NCBI GenBank assembly: GCA_028722305.1
Contig: JAQYHB010000045.1
Span: 1-64,000 of the forward strand
Reading direction: 5' to 3'
Source of the DNA: Spirochaetales bacterium
GTDB lineage: Bacteria > Spirochaetota > Spirochaetia > Sphaerochaetales > Sphaerochaetaceae
DNA length: 64,000 bases
Below the pieces are notes generated by a model, which saw only the letters and a list, made by a program, of their open reading frames with translations, ran no database searches and was not told the origin of the DNA. Position 1 is the stretch's first letter. Every line of letters begins with the position of its first letter. A program made the translations under genes and the position numbers. Shown piece after piece: positions 52,304-60,242 of this stretch.

Positions 52304-52339
52304 TTTTGTTAGTGCAAAACTTTTATAAAATGATATAGT
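52304..52339 (+). promoter_or_regulatory. Promoter/operator region between ROK repressor and dehydrogenase
   Basis: TATAGT at 52334-52339 is a good -10 box for the dehydrogenase gene. Upstream lie an inverted repeat TTTTG-(6)-CAAAA at 52304-52319 and the palindrome TTTTATAAAA at 52321-52330. AT-rich inverted repeats of this kind are typical ROK-family operators, though the site was not tested against a model. Confidence 0.45.
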
Positions 52340-52370
52340 TAAGTTATCATCAGGAAAGGAGGCTTTCTCC

Positions 52371-53408
52371 ATGAAAGCGTTGGTACTTGAGAAACAGCTT
52401 GAGCTCGATGTCCGCGACTACCCGATCCAAGAGACAGTGGGGCCGGACGATGTCCGCGTCCAAATCAAGAGTTGCGGCATCTGCGGAAGCGATGTGCACT
52501 ATTACCTGAAGGGCAATATCGGCAATTTCGTTGTCAAGGAGCCCATGATCCTCGGCCACGAGGCGTCAGGCGTCGTCACGGAGGTAGGCGGCAATGTCAC
52601 ACACCTGCGGGTGGGCGACCGTGTCTGCATGGAACCGGGCATCCCCGACCTGCACAGCCGCGAGACGCTCTCCGGAAACTACAACATCGACCCGGCGGTC
52701 CGTTTCTGGGCTACCCCGCCGATCCATGGCTGTTGCCGCGAGAACGTGGTGCACCCCGCCATGTTCACTTTCAGGATTCCCGACACCATGAGCTACGACG
52801 AGGGCGCGATGATCGAGCCGCTGTCCATCGGCATGGAGGCCGCCAAACGGGCACACATTCAGCCTGGAGACACAGCCTTGGTCAACGGAGCGGGCACCAT
52901 CGGCATCATGACCGCCATCAGCGCGCTTGCCGGCGGGTGTTCCACGGTCTATATCGCCGATATCAAGCAGAAGAAACTGGACATCGCCGCCAGCTATGAC
53001 GGGATCGTCGCGATCAACACGAAGGGCAAGGATGTGGTGAAGGAAATCATGGACCGGACCGAAGGCATGGGCGTGCAACACATCTTCGAATGCTCCGGAT
53101 TCGAGGGCATGTTCCCCCATATCTTCGAGGCTGCCGCTCCAGGAGCCAACGTGGTCCTGATCGGCATTCCGGGCAATCCGGTCCCCATCGACATCAACTT
53201 CCTGCAGCAACGAGGCATCACGATCAAGACCATCTTCCGCTACGTCAACGAGTATCCGGCCTCGATCGCGCAGGTGGGAAGCGGCAAAATCGATGTCAAG
53301 CGGCTGATCAGCAAGGTCTACCCCTTCGAGAGGTCGGTCGAAGCCTACGAGTACGCCGCGGCCGGACATGAAGATGTGGTCAAGGTGATGATCAGACTCG
53401 GGGAATAA
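52371..53408 (+). CDS. Zinc-dependent medium-chain dehydrogenase (xylitol/sorbitol dehydrogenase type)
   Basis: Cytoplasmic NAD(H)-dependent polyol dehydrogenase of 345 residues. [11 protein letters not shown] provides the catalytic-zinc cysteine, ILGHEASG the histidine-glutamate pair and [11 protein letters not shown] the later zinc ligand. The nucleotide loop is [11 protein letters not shown], followed by the aspartate of YIADIKQKK, which favours NAD. The structural four-cysteine zinc lobe is replaced by a segment without it, as in the D-xylulose reductase group. It would interconvert a polyol (xylitol, L-arabinitol or sorbitol) and a ketose. AGGAAAGGAGG precedes the ATG. Divergent from and probably controlled by the ROK repressor. 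Confidence 0.88.
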   Translation: MKALVLEKQLELDVRDYPIQETVGPDDVRVQIKSCGICGSDVHYYLKGNIGNFVVKEPMILGHEASGVVTEVGGNVTHLRVGDRVCMEPGIPDLHSRETLSGNYNIDPAVRFWATPPIHGCCRENVVHPAMFTFRIPDTMSYDEGAMIEPLSIGMEAAKRAHIQPGDTALVNGAGTIGIMTAISALAGGCSTVYIADIKQKKLDIAASYDGIVAINTKGKDVVKEIMDRTEGMGVQHIFECSGFEGMFPHIFEAAAPGANVVLIGIPGNPVPIDINFLQQRGITIKTIFRYVNEYPASIAQVGSGKIDVKRLISKVYPFERSVEAYEYAAAGHEDVVKVMIRLGE

Positions 53409-53414
53409 CGAGCG

Positions 53415-54182
53415 TCACAGGCGGATGATGGAGGGAAGCACCTCCTCCACCCGGTGACAATGGAGAGGAAACTCCTCAAGCATGCTTGCAGGCGCCCAAT
53501 CCATCACGTATGGATGGGCGCTTTGCCGCATCATGATCGCGTCGTTCTCCCCATCACCGAAGGACCAGGTCCGCTCTCTGGGAATCTGGAAGGCGGTGCA
53601 GACTTTCTCGATGATCTCGGCCTTGCTGGTCGATGAGACGTCGAAGATGTCACGGTGGCTGGATATGATATGGTAGCGGCGTCCCCAGATGTTGGCGAAC
53701 TCGTCAAAACACTGCTCATAGCTCTCCCCTTTGCCGACCACGCTGACCTGGTAGAGCTGGGAAAGGAGCATGCCCCGCTTGTAGGAAAGCACGGGAAGCC
53801 GCTGGAAACAGCAAAAGGCGCGGCAACAGGAAGAAATGGGCCCTGCCCAATAGGGGCGCTCGGCGGATATGTAGGCGATGCATCCATATTTTGCCGCGAC
53901 CAGCGCCATGGGATCCACATCCTCCGGATTCATCGAGGAAAAGGAAATCGGTTGGCCTTTCCAAGTGATGTCGCCGCCATTGGAGCAGGCGAAGACCGCT
54001 TCCCCCTCGATGGATTGGAAGACATTCCTTACCGATTCACGGATGCGTCCGGTCGCAATCACCACCAGGCAACCGGCCTTGGTCGCCTGATGGAGACCCT
54101 CGATGAGCGTGCCGCTTGGCATTTGGCGCTTGTCGGGAAGCAAGGTCATATCTACATCGCAGAAAATGGCTTTATTCCACAT
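53415..54182 (-). CDS. Cof-type HAD-IIB phosphatase
   Basis: Cytoplasmic haloacid-dehalogenase phosphatase of 255 residues with a C2 cap. Motif I reads FCDVDMTLL (the second aspartate is present; methionine replaces the usual glycine), motif II is VVIATGR, and motifs III/IV include [12 protein letters not shown]. Substrates are usually sugar phosphates or flavin phosphates. The cap is rich in cysteine ([10 protein letters not shown]), which is odd. No ribosome site sits at the usual distance from ATG 54182. It converges with the dehydrogenase gene, six bases apart. Confidence 0.85.
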   Translation of the reverse strand: MWNKAIFCDVDMTLLPDKRQMPSGTLIEGLHQATKAGCLVVIATGRIRESVRNVFQSIEGEAVFACSNGGDITWKGQPISFSSMNPEDVDPMALVAAKYGCIAYISAERPYWAGPISSCCRAFCCFQRLPVLSYKRGMLLSQLYQVSVVGKGESYEQCFDEFANIWGRRYHIISSHRDIFDVSSTSKAEIIEKVCTAFQIPRERTWSFGDGENDAIMMRQSAHPYVMDWAPASMLEEFPLHCHRVEEVLPSIIRL

Positions 54183-54335
54183 AGATGTTCATTTGTTGCC
54201 CTTCCGAAAGGAGCGCTACCCGGCATGCTTTCTGTGCATCTTACAACGACATTTACACATGATATCATAGTCTACATAATAGAGAAACACTTCTCATGTC
54301 AGAAAGTTGCACTTCCGAGCCATTTGCTTGTTTTC

Positions 54336-54365
54336 TTGACAATCCGCGGGCGTGACGGAGACAAT
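54336..54365 (+). promoter_or_regulatory. Promoter of the araD-isomerase operon
   Basis: Perfect -35 TTGACA at 54336-54341 and GACAAT at 54360-54365, 18 bases apart. The start site would be about 25 bases before the araD ATG. To its left the 213-base gap holds the perfect palindrome ATGATATCAT at 54259-54268, which may control the HAD gene or this operon. Confidence 0.5.
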
Positions 54366-54395
54366 AAAGAGCATCTTCGCATAAGGAATCAGCAT

Positions 54396-55112
54396 ATGCT
54401 TGAACAACTGAAACGTGAGGTTTTCGAGGCCAACATGGAGCTTCCGAAACAGCATCTGGTGCTTTTCACCTGGGGAAACGCCAGCGGCATCAACCCCGAG
54501 CGCACCCATCTGGTCATCAAGCCCAGCGGGGTCTCCTACGGGCGGATGCGACCGGACGACATGGTGGTCGTCGACATCGCCACCGGAAAGGTGATTGAGG
54601 GCAACCTCGCCCCTTCCTGCGATACCCCGACCCACCTTGCGCTCTACCGCGCCTTTCCCTCCATTGGCGGCATCGTCCACACCCACTCCACGTGGGCCAC
54701 AATCTTCGCCCAGGCAGGCAGCGCGATTCCCGCACTTGGCACCACCCATGCCGACTCGTTCTACGGGGACATTCCCTGTACCCGCAACCTGACCAACGAA
54801 GAAATCGACAGGGACTACGAGATGGAGACCGGCAACGTGATTGTCGAGACGTTCAGGCGCCTCGGCCGTGACCCCAAGGAAATTCCGGCAGTGCTGGTAC
54901 ATAGCCACGGGCCCTTCTGCTGGGGCGATAGCCCGAGCGAGGCAGTCTACCATGCCGCCGTGGCCGAACAGTGCGCCATGATGGCGTACCATTCCCTGAT
55001 GCTGGCCGACGGGGTGCTTTCCGACATCGACCCGCATCTGTTAGACAAACATTTCCTCCGTAAGCATGGCGAACACGCCTATTACGGACAAACCAAACGA
55101 GAAGGAGTGTGA
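54396..55112 (+). CDS. araD: L-ribulose-5-phosphate 4-epimerase
   Basis: Class II aldolase-fold enzyme of 238 residues converting L-ribulose 5-phosphate to D-xylulose 5-phosphate. [12 protein letters not shown] and [11 protein letters not shown] bind the phosphate, [16 protein letters not shown] carries two zinc histidines, and [17 protein letters not shown] is diagnostic of AraD as opposed to fuculose-phosphate aldolase. A third zinc histidine is in [17 protein letters not shown] lies eight bases before the ATG. The frame is open far upstream but only this start matches the family. It is followed directly by an isomerase gene; araB lies at 28360-30012. Confidence 0.93.
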   Translation: MLEQLKREVFEANMELPKQHLVLFTWGNASGINPERTHLVIKPSGVSYGRMRPDDMVVVDIATGKVIEGNLAPSCDTPTHLALYRAFPSIGGIVHTHSTWATIFAQAGSAIPALGTTHADSFYGDIPCTRNLTNEEIDRDYEMETGNVIVETFRRLGRDPKEIPAVLVHSHGPFCWGDSPSEAVYHAAVAEQCAMMAYHSLMLADGVLSDIDPHLLDKHFLRKHGEHAYYGQTKREGV

Positions 55113-55116
55113 CCAA

Positions 55117-56580
55117 ATGCAGAATATTCCAGTGGTGAGGCCCGCGATTGTCGCGGTAAGCCGTTCGTGCTTTCCGCTCGCGCTGAGCGAGAGGCGCCGG
55201 AGCGCGGTGGTGAAGGCCTATGGCGATGGGCTGTACGAGTGTCCGGTGTGCGTCGAGCAGGAAGGGGACGTGGACAAGGCGCTTGGGGACGTCCGTGCGC
55301 ACGGGGCGAACGCCCTGGTGGTCTACCTGGGCAACTTCGGGCCGGAGACGTACGAGACGCTGCTGTGCCGGGAGTTCGGCGGTCCGGTGATGTTCTGCGC
55401 CGCGGGCGAGGGCGACGGGGACCTGGTCGACGGCCGTGGGGACGCCTTCTGCGGGATGCTGAACGCCTCCTACAACCTCGGCCTGCGCGGCCTGCGCCCG
55501 CACATCCCCTCCTACCCGGTGGGGAACGCCGAGGAATGCGCGAGGATGATCAGGGAGTGGATGCCCGCCGCCCGGGCCTACATCGGGGTGAAGGGGCTGA
55601 AGGTCATCTCCTTCGGGCCGAGGCCCGCCGACTTCCTTGCGTGCAACGCGCCGATCAAGGGGCTGTATGACCTGGGGGTGGAGGTCGAGGAGAACAGCGA
55701 GCTCGACCTGCTGGCTGCCTACCACAGGCATGAGGACGACGGGCGCATCGCCGGTGTGGTCGAGGACATGCGCGCCGAGCTGGGGAGGGACAACCCCTAC
55801 GAGGGCATCCTGGACCGGCTCGCCCAGTACGAGCTGACGCTGCTCGACTGGGTGGAGGAGCACCGGGGGAGGAGCGCGTACGTGGCGCTGACGACCAAGT
55901 GCTGGCCCGCCTTCCAGACGGAGTTCCGCTTCGTGCCCTGCTACGTCAACAGCCGGCTGACTGCGCGGGGGATACCGGTCTCCTGCGAGGTGGACATCTA
56001 CGGGACGCTGAGCGAGTTCATCGGCACCTGCCTGAGCGGGAAGCCGGTGACGCTGCTGGACATCAACAACACGGTCCCGGCCAGCTACCTCGAGGGGCGG
56101 GAGATGCCCTACACGCAGCAGGACCTGTTCATGGGCTTCCACTGCGGCAACACCGCGTCCTGCCTGCTCAGGGGGGCGCACATGGGCTTCCAGCGGATCA
56201 TGAAGCGGGACCTGGAGCCGGAGGGGGAGCCCGACATCACCCGCGGCACGATCGAGGGCGACATCAAGCCGGGCGCGGTGACGGTCTACCGGCTGCAGGG
56301 CAAGGCCGAGGGCGGGCTGTCGGCCTACGCGGCCCAGGGCGAGGTGCTGGACATGCCCACCAGGAGCTTCGGGTCGATCGGCGTCTTCGCGGTGCCCCAG
56401 ATGGGCCGCTTCTACCGCCACGTCCTGATCGAGCGCCACTTCCCCCACCACGCGGCGGTCATGTTCGGCCACCACGGCAGGAGCTTCTTCGACCTGCTGC
56501 GGATGCTGGGGGTGCAGGAGTTCGGCTACAACCAGCCCAAATCCCTTCCCTACCCGACGGAGAACCCGTTCGAGAATTGA
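55117..56580 (+). CDS. L-fucose/L-arabinose isomerase family protein
   Basis: Cytoplasmic aldose-ketose isomerase of 487 residues related to FucI. Candidate metal ligands are the glutamate in CEVDIYG, the aspartate in LLDINNT and the histidine in MFGHHGRSF, which matches the Glu-Asp-His set of FucI. No classical AraA is visible, so this may be the arabinose isomerase of the pathway; L-fucose or D-arabinose are alternatives. AAGGAG sits over the araD stop and ATG 55117 follows. Two sampled 60-base lines are each 68% GC, with nearly all third positions G or C, which suggests very strong expression or recent gain of the gene. A terminator follows. Confidence 0.85.
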   Translation: MQNIPVVRPAIVAVSRSCFPLALSERRRSAVVKAYGDGLYECPVCVEQEGDVDKALGDVRAHGANALVVYLGNFGPETYETLLCREFGGPVMFCAAGEGDGDLVDGRGDAFCGMLNASYNLGLRGLRPHIPSYPVGNAEECARMIREWMPAARAYIGVKGLKVISFGPRPADFLACNAPIKGLYDLGVEVEENSELDLLAAYHRHEDDGRIAGVVEDMRAELGRDNPYEGILDRLAQYELTLLDWVEEHRGRSAYVALTTKCWPAFQTEFRFVPCYVNSRLTARGIPVSCEVDIYGTLSEFIGTCLSGKPVTLLDINNTVPASYLEGREMPYTQQDLFMGFHCGNTASCLLRGAHMGFQRIMKRDLEPEGEPDITRGTIEGDIKPGAVTVYRLQGKAEGGLSAYAAQGEVLDMPTRSFGSIGVFAVPQMGRFYRHVLIERHFPHHAAVMFGHHGRSFFDLLRMLGVQEFGYNQPKSLPYPTENPFEN

Positions 56581-56600
56581 GGGAAAATCGTGTCCTTCAG

Positions 56601-56620
56601 TGCCCCGCTTCGGCGGGGCA
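56601..56620. terminator. Bidirectional terminator with TTCG loop
   Basis: TGCCCCGC at 56601-56608 and GCGGGGCA at 56613-56620 form a perfect eight-base stem with a TTCG tetraloop, an especially stable hairpin. It lies between the isomerase stop (56580, plus) and the SGNH gene stop (56624, minus), so it serves both. The T run after it is short. Confidence 0.7.
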
Positions 56621-56623
56621 TCC

Positions 56624-57259
56624 TTATGTGCCTAGGTGCCGGACCATGAAATCGGCAATCGCCACCATTCCTTTCCGGTTCGGATGGAGACCATCAGACA
56701 GCAGCCCTGTGACAGGGATAGTCGCCAAATCAAAGAGATGGATTCTTTCATCTTTCAGCATGGCGTCCTCCACAAGGGTACGAATCGTATCCTGCAACTG
56801 ATGCTGACTCCATCCCTCATTGTTCTTCTGGTCAAAACCTTCCCGGAGTCGTCGAAGGGGCGTACAAAAATAAAGCTCTGCGTCAGGCATCTGTCTTCTT
56901 ACCTTCGCAATCAGTTCCTGATAGGTGTCATGGAAGAGTTGGTAGGGAATGGTGTACTGCAACATTCCGAGATCGTTCGTCCCCCCGAACACAATCGCGG
57001 CATCCCCTTGGAGCAAGGAGATTCTTCGGTCTGAGACAAAAGAAGACCATGCAGGATATTTCCCGGTAGGCGTGACACGCGCACCGCTGAAGGAATCGTT
57101 GCAAACCATCTTCCACCCCGTCTTCTTCGCGAAGATATCCCACCACATATCGCTCAGAGCCGAAACATCGCTATTCGACGCGGGGTAATGGACCTTGAAG
57201 TCCACATCGCTCGTTCCTTGAAAAGTGGAAATAGAATCGCCAAGAACGGAAAACGTCAT
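56624..57259 (-). CDS. SGNH/GDSL-family esterase of the uronate operon
   Basis: Cytoplasmic SGNH hydrolase of 211 residues. Block I SVLGDSISTF contains the catalytic serine, FSGARV the block II glycine region, FGGTNDLGM block III, and SDGLHPNRKG the Asp-x-x-His pair. No signal peptide. ATG 57259 overlaps the stop of the TIM-barrel gene by four bases, an ATGA junction. As last gene of the lyase operon it probably removes acetyl groups from oligouronides or related sugars; direct evidence of substrate is lacking. Confidence 0.83.
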   Translation of the reverse strand: MTFSVLGDSISTFQGTSDVDFKVHYPASNSDVSALSDMWWDIFAKKTGWKMVCNDSFSGARVTPTGKYPAWSSFVSDRRISLLQGDAAIVFGGTNDLGMLQYTIPYQLFHDTYQELIAKVRRQMPDAELYFCTPLRRLREGFDQKNNEGWSQHQLQDTIRTLVEDAMLKDERIHLFDLATIPVTGLLSDGLHPNRKGMVAIADFMVRHLGT

Positions 57260-58047
57260 GTTTCGTACTCTCGCATCCACTGCACAAACTGAGGAAAGGC
57301 GACTTCCGGTCCAGGCAGATAATCATGCCAACGCTTTTCCCATTCCAAGGTATAATAGCCGTCAAACCCATCCGCATCCAGCTGATGCAAGATTGGCTTC
57401 CAAGGAATATCGCCCTCCCCCATCAGACAGAGTCCCCGCCTTCCCATCACGCGATGGTAGTCCTTCACATGTATTTCCCGGACCCGAGGAGCAATCACCT
57501 CATAGAAAGGCTTCCAATTATCCTGATATACCTCGTCGCTATGTACCACATCCCAGATAATGCCAAAGTTCGGGGCAGTCACTTCCCTCATGATTGGCTG
57601 CAAGGTCTCGATTGTCTGGAACTGTCCGTGAATCTCCAACAACACTTGGATGCCAGATGCCAAATCGGAAAGCCAGCCCAATCCCCGGATAACGAGATCG
57701 ACACTCTCAGGTACCACCAGGGTATCCCCAAAAACACGCAGAGAGGGGACAGACATCCGCCGGCAAAGGTCAATGGATTCCTCTGCCTCCTGCTTCGCCT
57801 CTTCCTTTTTCCCCGGGTCACTCAAGTGTATTGATGTGCCCAACGTACAGATGGAAAGTTGGTTGTCAATGAGCATCTGCTTGGATTTCCGCGCATGTTC
57901 TTCGTCGAACATGGTCAGTTCCTTAGGTTGCATCAGATTCCCCACACCCCGGACTTCCAATGCCTGGAACCCCATCGCATGGCAGTTGTGGGCAATCTCC
58001 TCGAAACTCCATGCAGGACAGCCAAGTGTGGATACCGCAAGCTTCAT
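57256..58047 (-). CDS. Xylose-isomerase-like TIM-barrel protein of the uronate operon
   Basis: Protein of 263 residues of the sugar phosphate isomerase/epimerase superfamily. The metal-site pattern is clear: VLLEIHG (Glu), IIWDVVHSDE (Asp and His), REIHVKDYH (His/Asp) and YTLEWEK (Glu). No signal peptide. It overlaps both neighbours by four bases, so its dose is tied to the hydroxyacid dehydrogenase and the esterase. It would isomerise or epimerise a keto sugar made in this pathway; the exact reaction is unknown. Confidence 0.85.
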   Translation of the reverse strand: MKLAVSTLGCPAWSFEEIAHNCHAMGFQALEVRGVGNLMQPKELTMFDEEHARKSKQMLIDNQLSICTLGTSIHLSDPGKKEEAKQEAEESIDLCRRMSVPSLRVFGDTLVVPESVDLVIRGLGWLSDLASGIQVLLEIHGQFQTIETLQPIMREVTAPNFGIIWDVVHSDEVYQDNWKPFYEVIAPRVREIHVKDYHRVMGRRGLCLMGEGDIPWKPILHQLDADGFDGYYTLEWEKRWHDYLPGPEVAFPQFVQWMREYET

Positions 58048-59054
58048 GCCATCGTCTCCAAACGTTTTTCCGTCACGATGTTCTCAATCGGTTCCCCATT
58101 CTGATATCTCTCCAGTTGCCTGATTACCCAGTCACTGAAACGCAGCACATCCTGTTCGGCAAAGCCGGCTATATGGGGAAGCATGCACACATTGTCCAAC
58201 GTTCTGAAAGGCCCATCAACCGGATAAGGTTCCTTGGTGGTCACGTCGAGGACCGCGCTACGCAAGGGTTCCTCTTCCATGGCCCGTGCAAGATCAGCTT
58301 CCACCACCTGTGCTCCGCGGCCGGTATTCACAAAGGCTGCGGTCTTCCTCATCAAATGGAATAGGTGGTAATCCAGCATACCTACCGTCTGGGGATTGTT
58401 GGCCAAATGATTGGAAATCACTTGGCTGGAAGCGAACAACTCTTCCAACGTCACCTTTTCCACTCCGAGTTCTTTGGCTTTCTCATCCGAGAGAAACGGA
58501 TCGAAAGCCAGAATCCTTACATCGAAGTTTTTCAGCATCTTTGCCACCAGACGACCAATCTGCCCCATGCCTATCAAGCCAATCGGGGTCTTGTCATACA
58601 GACCCGGATAGGTTTGCGTGACCAACTTGTGGGCGTATGACCAGCCCGTCTTGCGGTACATCGGTTCGGCGTTATAGAAGCCTCGCGCGCACTGCACAAT
58701 GATTGAAACTGTCAGCTGGGCAACAGGAATTGCCATCTCGGCCGCCGCGGTGGCGACAGTTACTCCGTTTTCCAGGTAGGCATGGGCGAAATAGCGTACA
58801 GATCCAGCAGCGTATAGTACAAGCTTTAGGCTGGGAAAGAATTCCCGGACCTGTTGTGGTGTGAAAACCGGAGATTCCCATGTGCCGATAATCACCTCCA
58901 CATCCTTGAGAATGCGCCTGTTTTGTACAAGATTGGTCGTGCCAATCACCACAGGAATCACGGTACAACGTTTTTCGATTTCTTCTTTCCGACCATGAGC
59001 AAAGACAAAATCAAGACGATGCGTACCATTCTCTTCTACAAAACATGCGACCAT
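58044..59054 (-). CDS. D-isomer-specific 2-hydroxyacid dehydrogenase
   Basis: Cytoplasmic NAD(P)-dependent dehydrogenase of 336 residues. The nucleotide fold is IGLIGMGQIGRLVAK followed by AFDPF; the substrate domain closes with NTGRGAQVVEADLARAM (arginine) and LDVTTKEPYP (glutamate), and the catalytic histidine lies in MLPHIAGF. It would reduce a 2-keto acid or oxidise a 2-hydroxy acid, plausibly a uronate breakdown product. An AAAGGAGG site precedes the ATG, 61 bases after the reductase gene. Confidence 0.9.
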   Translation of the reverse strand: MVACFVEENGTHRLDFVFAHGRKEEIEKRCTVIPVVIGTTNLVQNRRILKDVEVIIGTWESPVFTPQQVREFFPSLKLVLYAAGSVRYFAHAYLENGVTVATAAAEMAIPVAQLTVSIIVQCARGFYNAEPMYRKTGWSYAHKLVTQTYPGLYDKTPIGLIGMGQIGRLVAKMLKNFDVRILAFDPFLSDEKAKELGVEKVTLEELFASSQVISNHLANNPQTVGMLDYHLFHLMRKTAAFVNTGRGAQVVEADLARAMEEEPLRSAVLDVTTKEPYPVDGPFRTLDNVCMLPHIAGFAEQDVLRFSDWVIRQLERYQNGEPIENIVTEKRLETMA

Positions 59055-59115
59055 GACATACCTCCTTTATGCAATAATTGTTGGGGGGATTGCTCCCCCC
59101 AGCGGATTCGTCGTA

Positions 59116-59865
59116 TCAGATGAAATCCTGACCGCCGTTGACCTGAATGATTTCTCCGGTCAAGAAGGAAGCCTCCTTGCTGGCCAGGAAATAGACCACA
59201 TTGGCAACCTCTTCCGGCTTGCCGAAACGCTTGAGCAGGATGTTGTTCTTCCAAGACTCGAACAGTGCAGGATTGGATGCGCGAGTCGCGTCATGGAACG
59301 GAGTATTGATGGTTCCGGGGCTCACGCCGTTTGAGCGGATACCATATTCTGCCAAATCCTTTGCAAAGGCACGGGTCAAAGTCAACACAGCAGCCTTGCT
59401 CGTACCATACACACCAGCTCCCGGACCACCGGCATTCTGTGCGGCGTTCGAAGCGAAGTTGATGATGCTTGGATCAGTCCCCTTCTTCAGAAGAGGGATG
59501 CAGGCGCGAGTCACGAAGAACACGCTGTCCAGATTCAGTGCCAGCACGTGGCGGTAGAACTCGGTCGTCATGTTCTCGAAACGGCTACGGCCACCGAGGC
59601 CTCCAGCGCAGTTGACTACCGTATCCAAGTGGTCGTGGCGCTTGGAAATCTCTTCCACGGCCTTGTTCACTGCATTCTCATCCGTGACGTCGAACAACAT
59701 CATTTCATGCTTGATGCCTTCGCTTGCGAACTCCTTGTCCGCCGCAGTGATTTGCGCGGGGACAATACCGTTGGCGATTACAGTATAGCCTTCTTTGCCA
59801 AAGCGTTTGGCAGTTGCCAGGCCAATGCCACTCGTAGCACCTGTAACCAGTACGATTTTTTCCAT
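59116..59865 (-). CDS. Short-chain dehydrogenase/reductase, KduD-like
   Basis: Classical SDR of 249 residues. TGATSGIG binds the nucleotide, VNCAG replaces the usual NNAG, the active-site serine is in FASNAAQ, and YGTSKAA supplies the tyrosine and lysine. SPGTINTPF follows. With a KdgF-like cupin and uronate lyases upstream, the best fit is a reductase of 4-deoxy-5-ketouronate (DEH) or a 2-keto-3-deoxygluconate dehydrogenase. It lies 35 bases after the cupin gene. Confidence 0.88.
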   Translation of the reverse strand: MEKIVLVTGATSGIGLATAKRFGKEGYTVIANGIVPAQITAADKEFASEGIKHEMMLFDVTDENAVNKAVEEISKRHDHLDTVVNCAGGLGGRSRFENMTTEFYRHVLALNLDSVFFVTRACIPLLKKGTDPSIINFASNAAQNAGGPGAGVYGTSKAAVLTLTRAFAKDLAEYGIRSNGVSPGTINTPFHDATRASNPALFESWKNNILLKRFGKPEEVANVVYFLASKEASFLTGEIIQVNGGQDFI

Positions 59866-59900
59866 ATGTATCTCCTCTCTCCTCTTCAGTCTTTGCTGTG

Positions 59901-60242
59901 TTATTTCAAAAAATCTTCCCGCTCGGGGGTAAAGATATCCAGCACCTCTCCCTTCTCCAGACAGACAGCGCCATGCTCGACGCCACTGACCTTGTAAAGA
60001 GAATCACCGGCTTTCACCACTTTCTTGACTCCGCCAATCGAGTATTCGAACTTGCCGGAAAGAATGTATGTCGCCTGCACATGTGGATGATGGTGCAAAG
60101 CACCGACAGCTCCTTTCTCGAACCACAGATGACAAATCATCAAATCCTTGCCATGGGCCAGAACCGCACGCTTGACACCGGGGCTCACTTCTTCCACCGG
60201 ACAATCTTCGACCGCAAAATATTTCTTTTGCTCCTCGTTCAT
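59901..60242 (-). CDS. kdgF: KdgF-like cupin, unsaturated uronate opening
   Basis: Single-domain cupin of 113 residues. KdgF converts unsaturated monouronates released by polysaccharide lyases to the linear 5-keto form. The metal ligands appear as HHHPHVQATYILSG in motif 1 and GVEHGAVCLEKG in motif 2, and the end FTPEREDF matches known KdgF proteins as I recall them. It shares a four-base overlap with the lyase gene upstream, so the enzyme that opens the product is made with the lyase. Cytoplasmic, no signal peptide. Confidence 0.85.
   Translation of the reverse strand: MNEEQKKYFAVEDCPVEEVSPGVKRAVLAHGKDLMICHLWFEKGAVGALHHHPHVQATYILSGKFEYSIGGVKKVVKAGDSLYKVSGVEHGAVCLEKGEVLDIFTPEREDFLK

Noticed and set aside
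54853-56475. Minus-strand open frame of 540 codons opposite araD and the isomerase
   Set aside because: Result of extreme GC3 in the isomerase gene; translation is arginine, proline and alanine repeats without domains.
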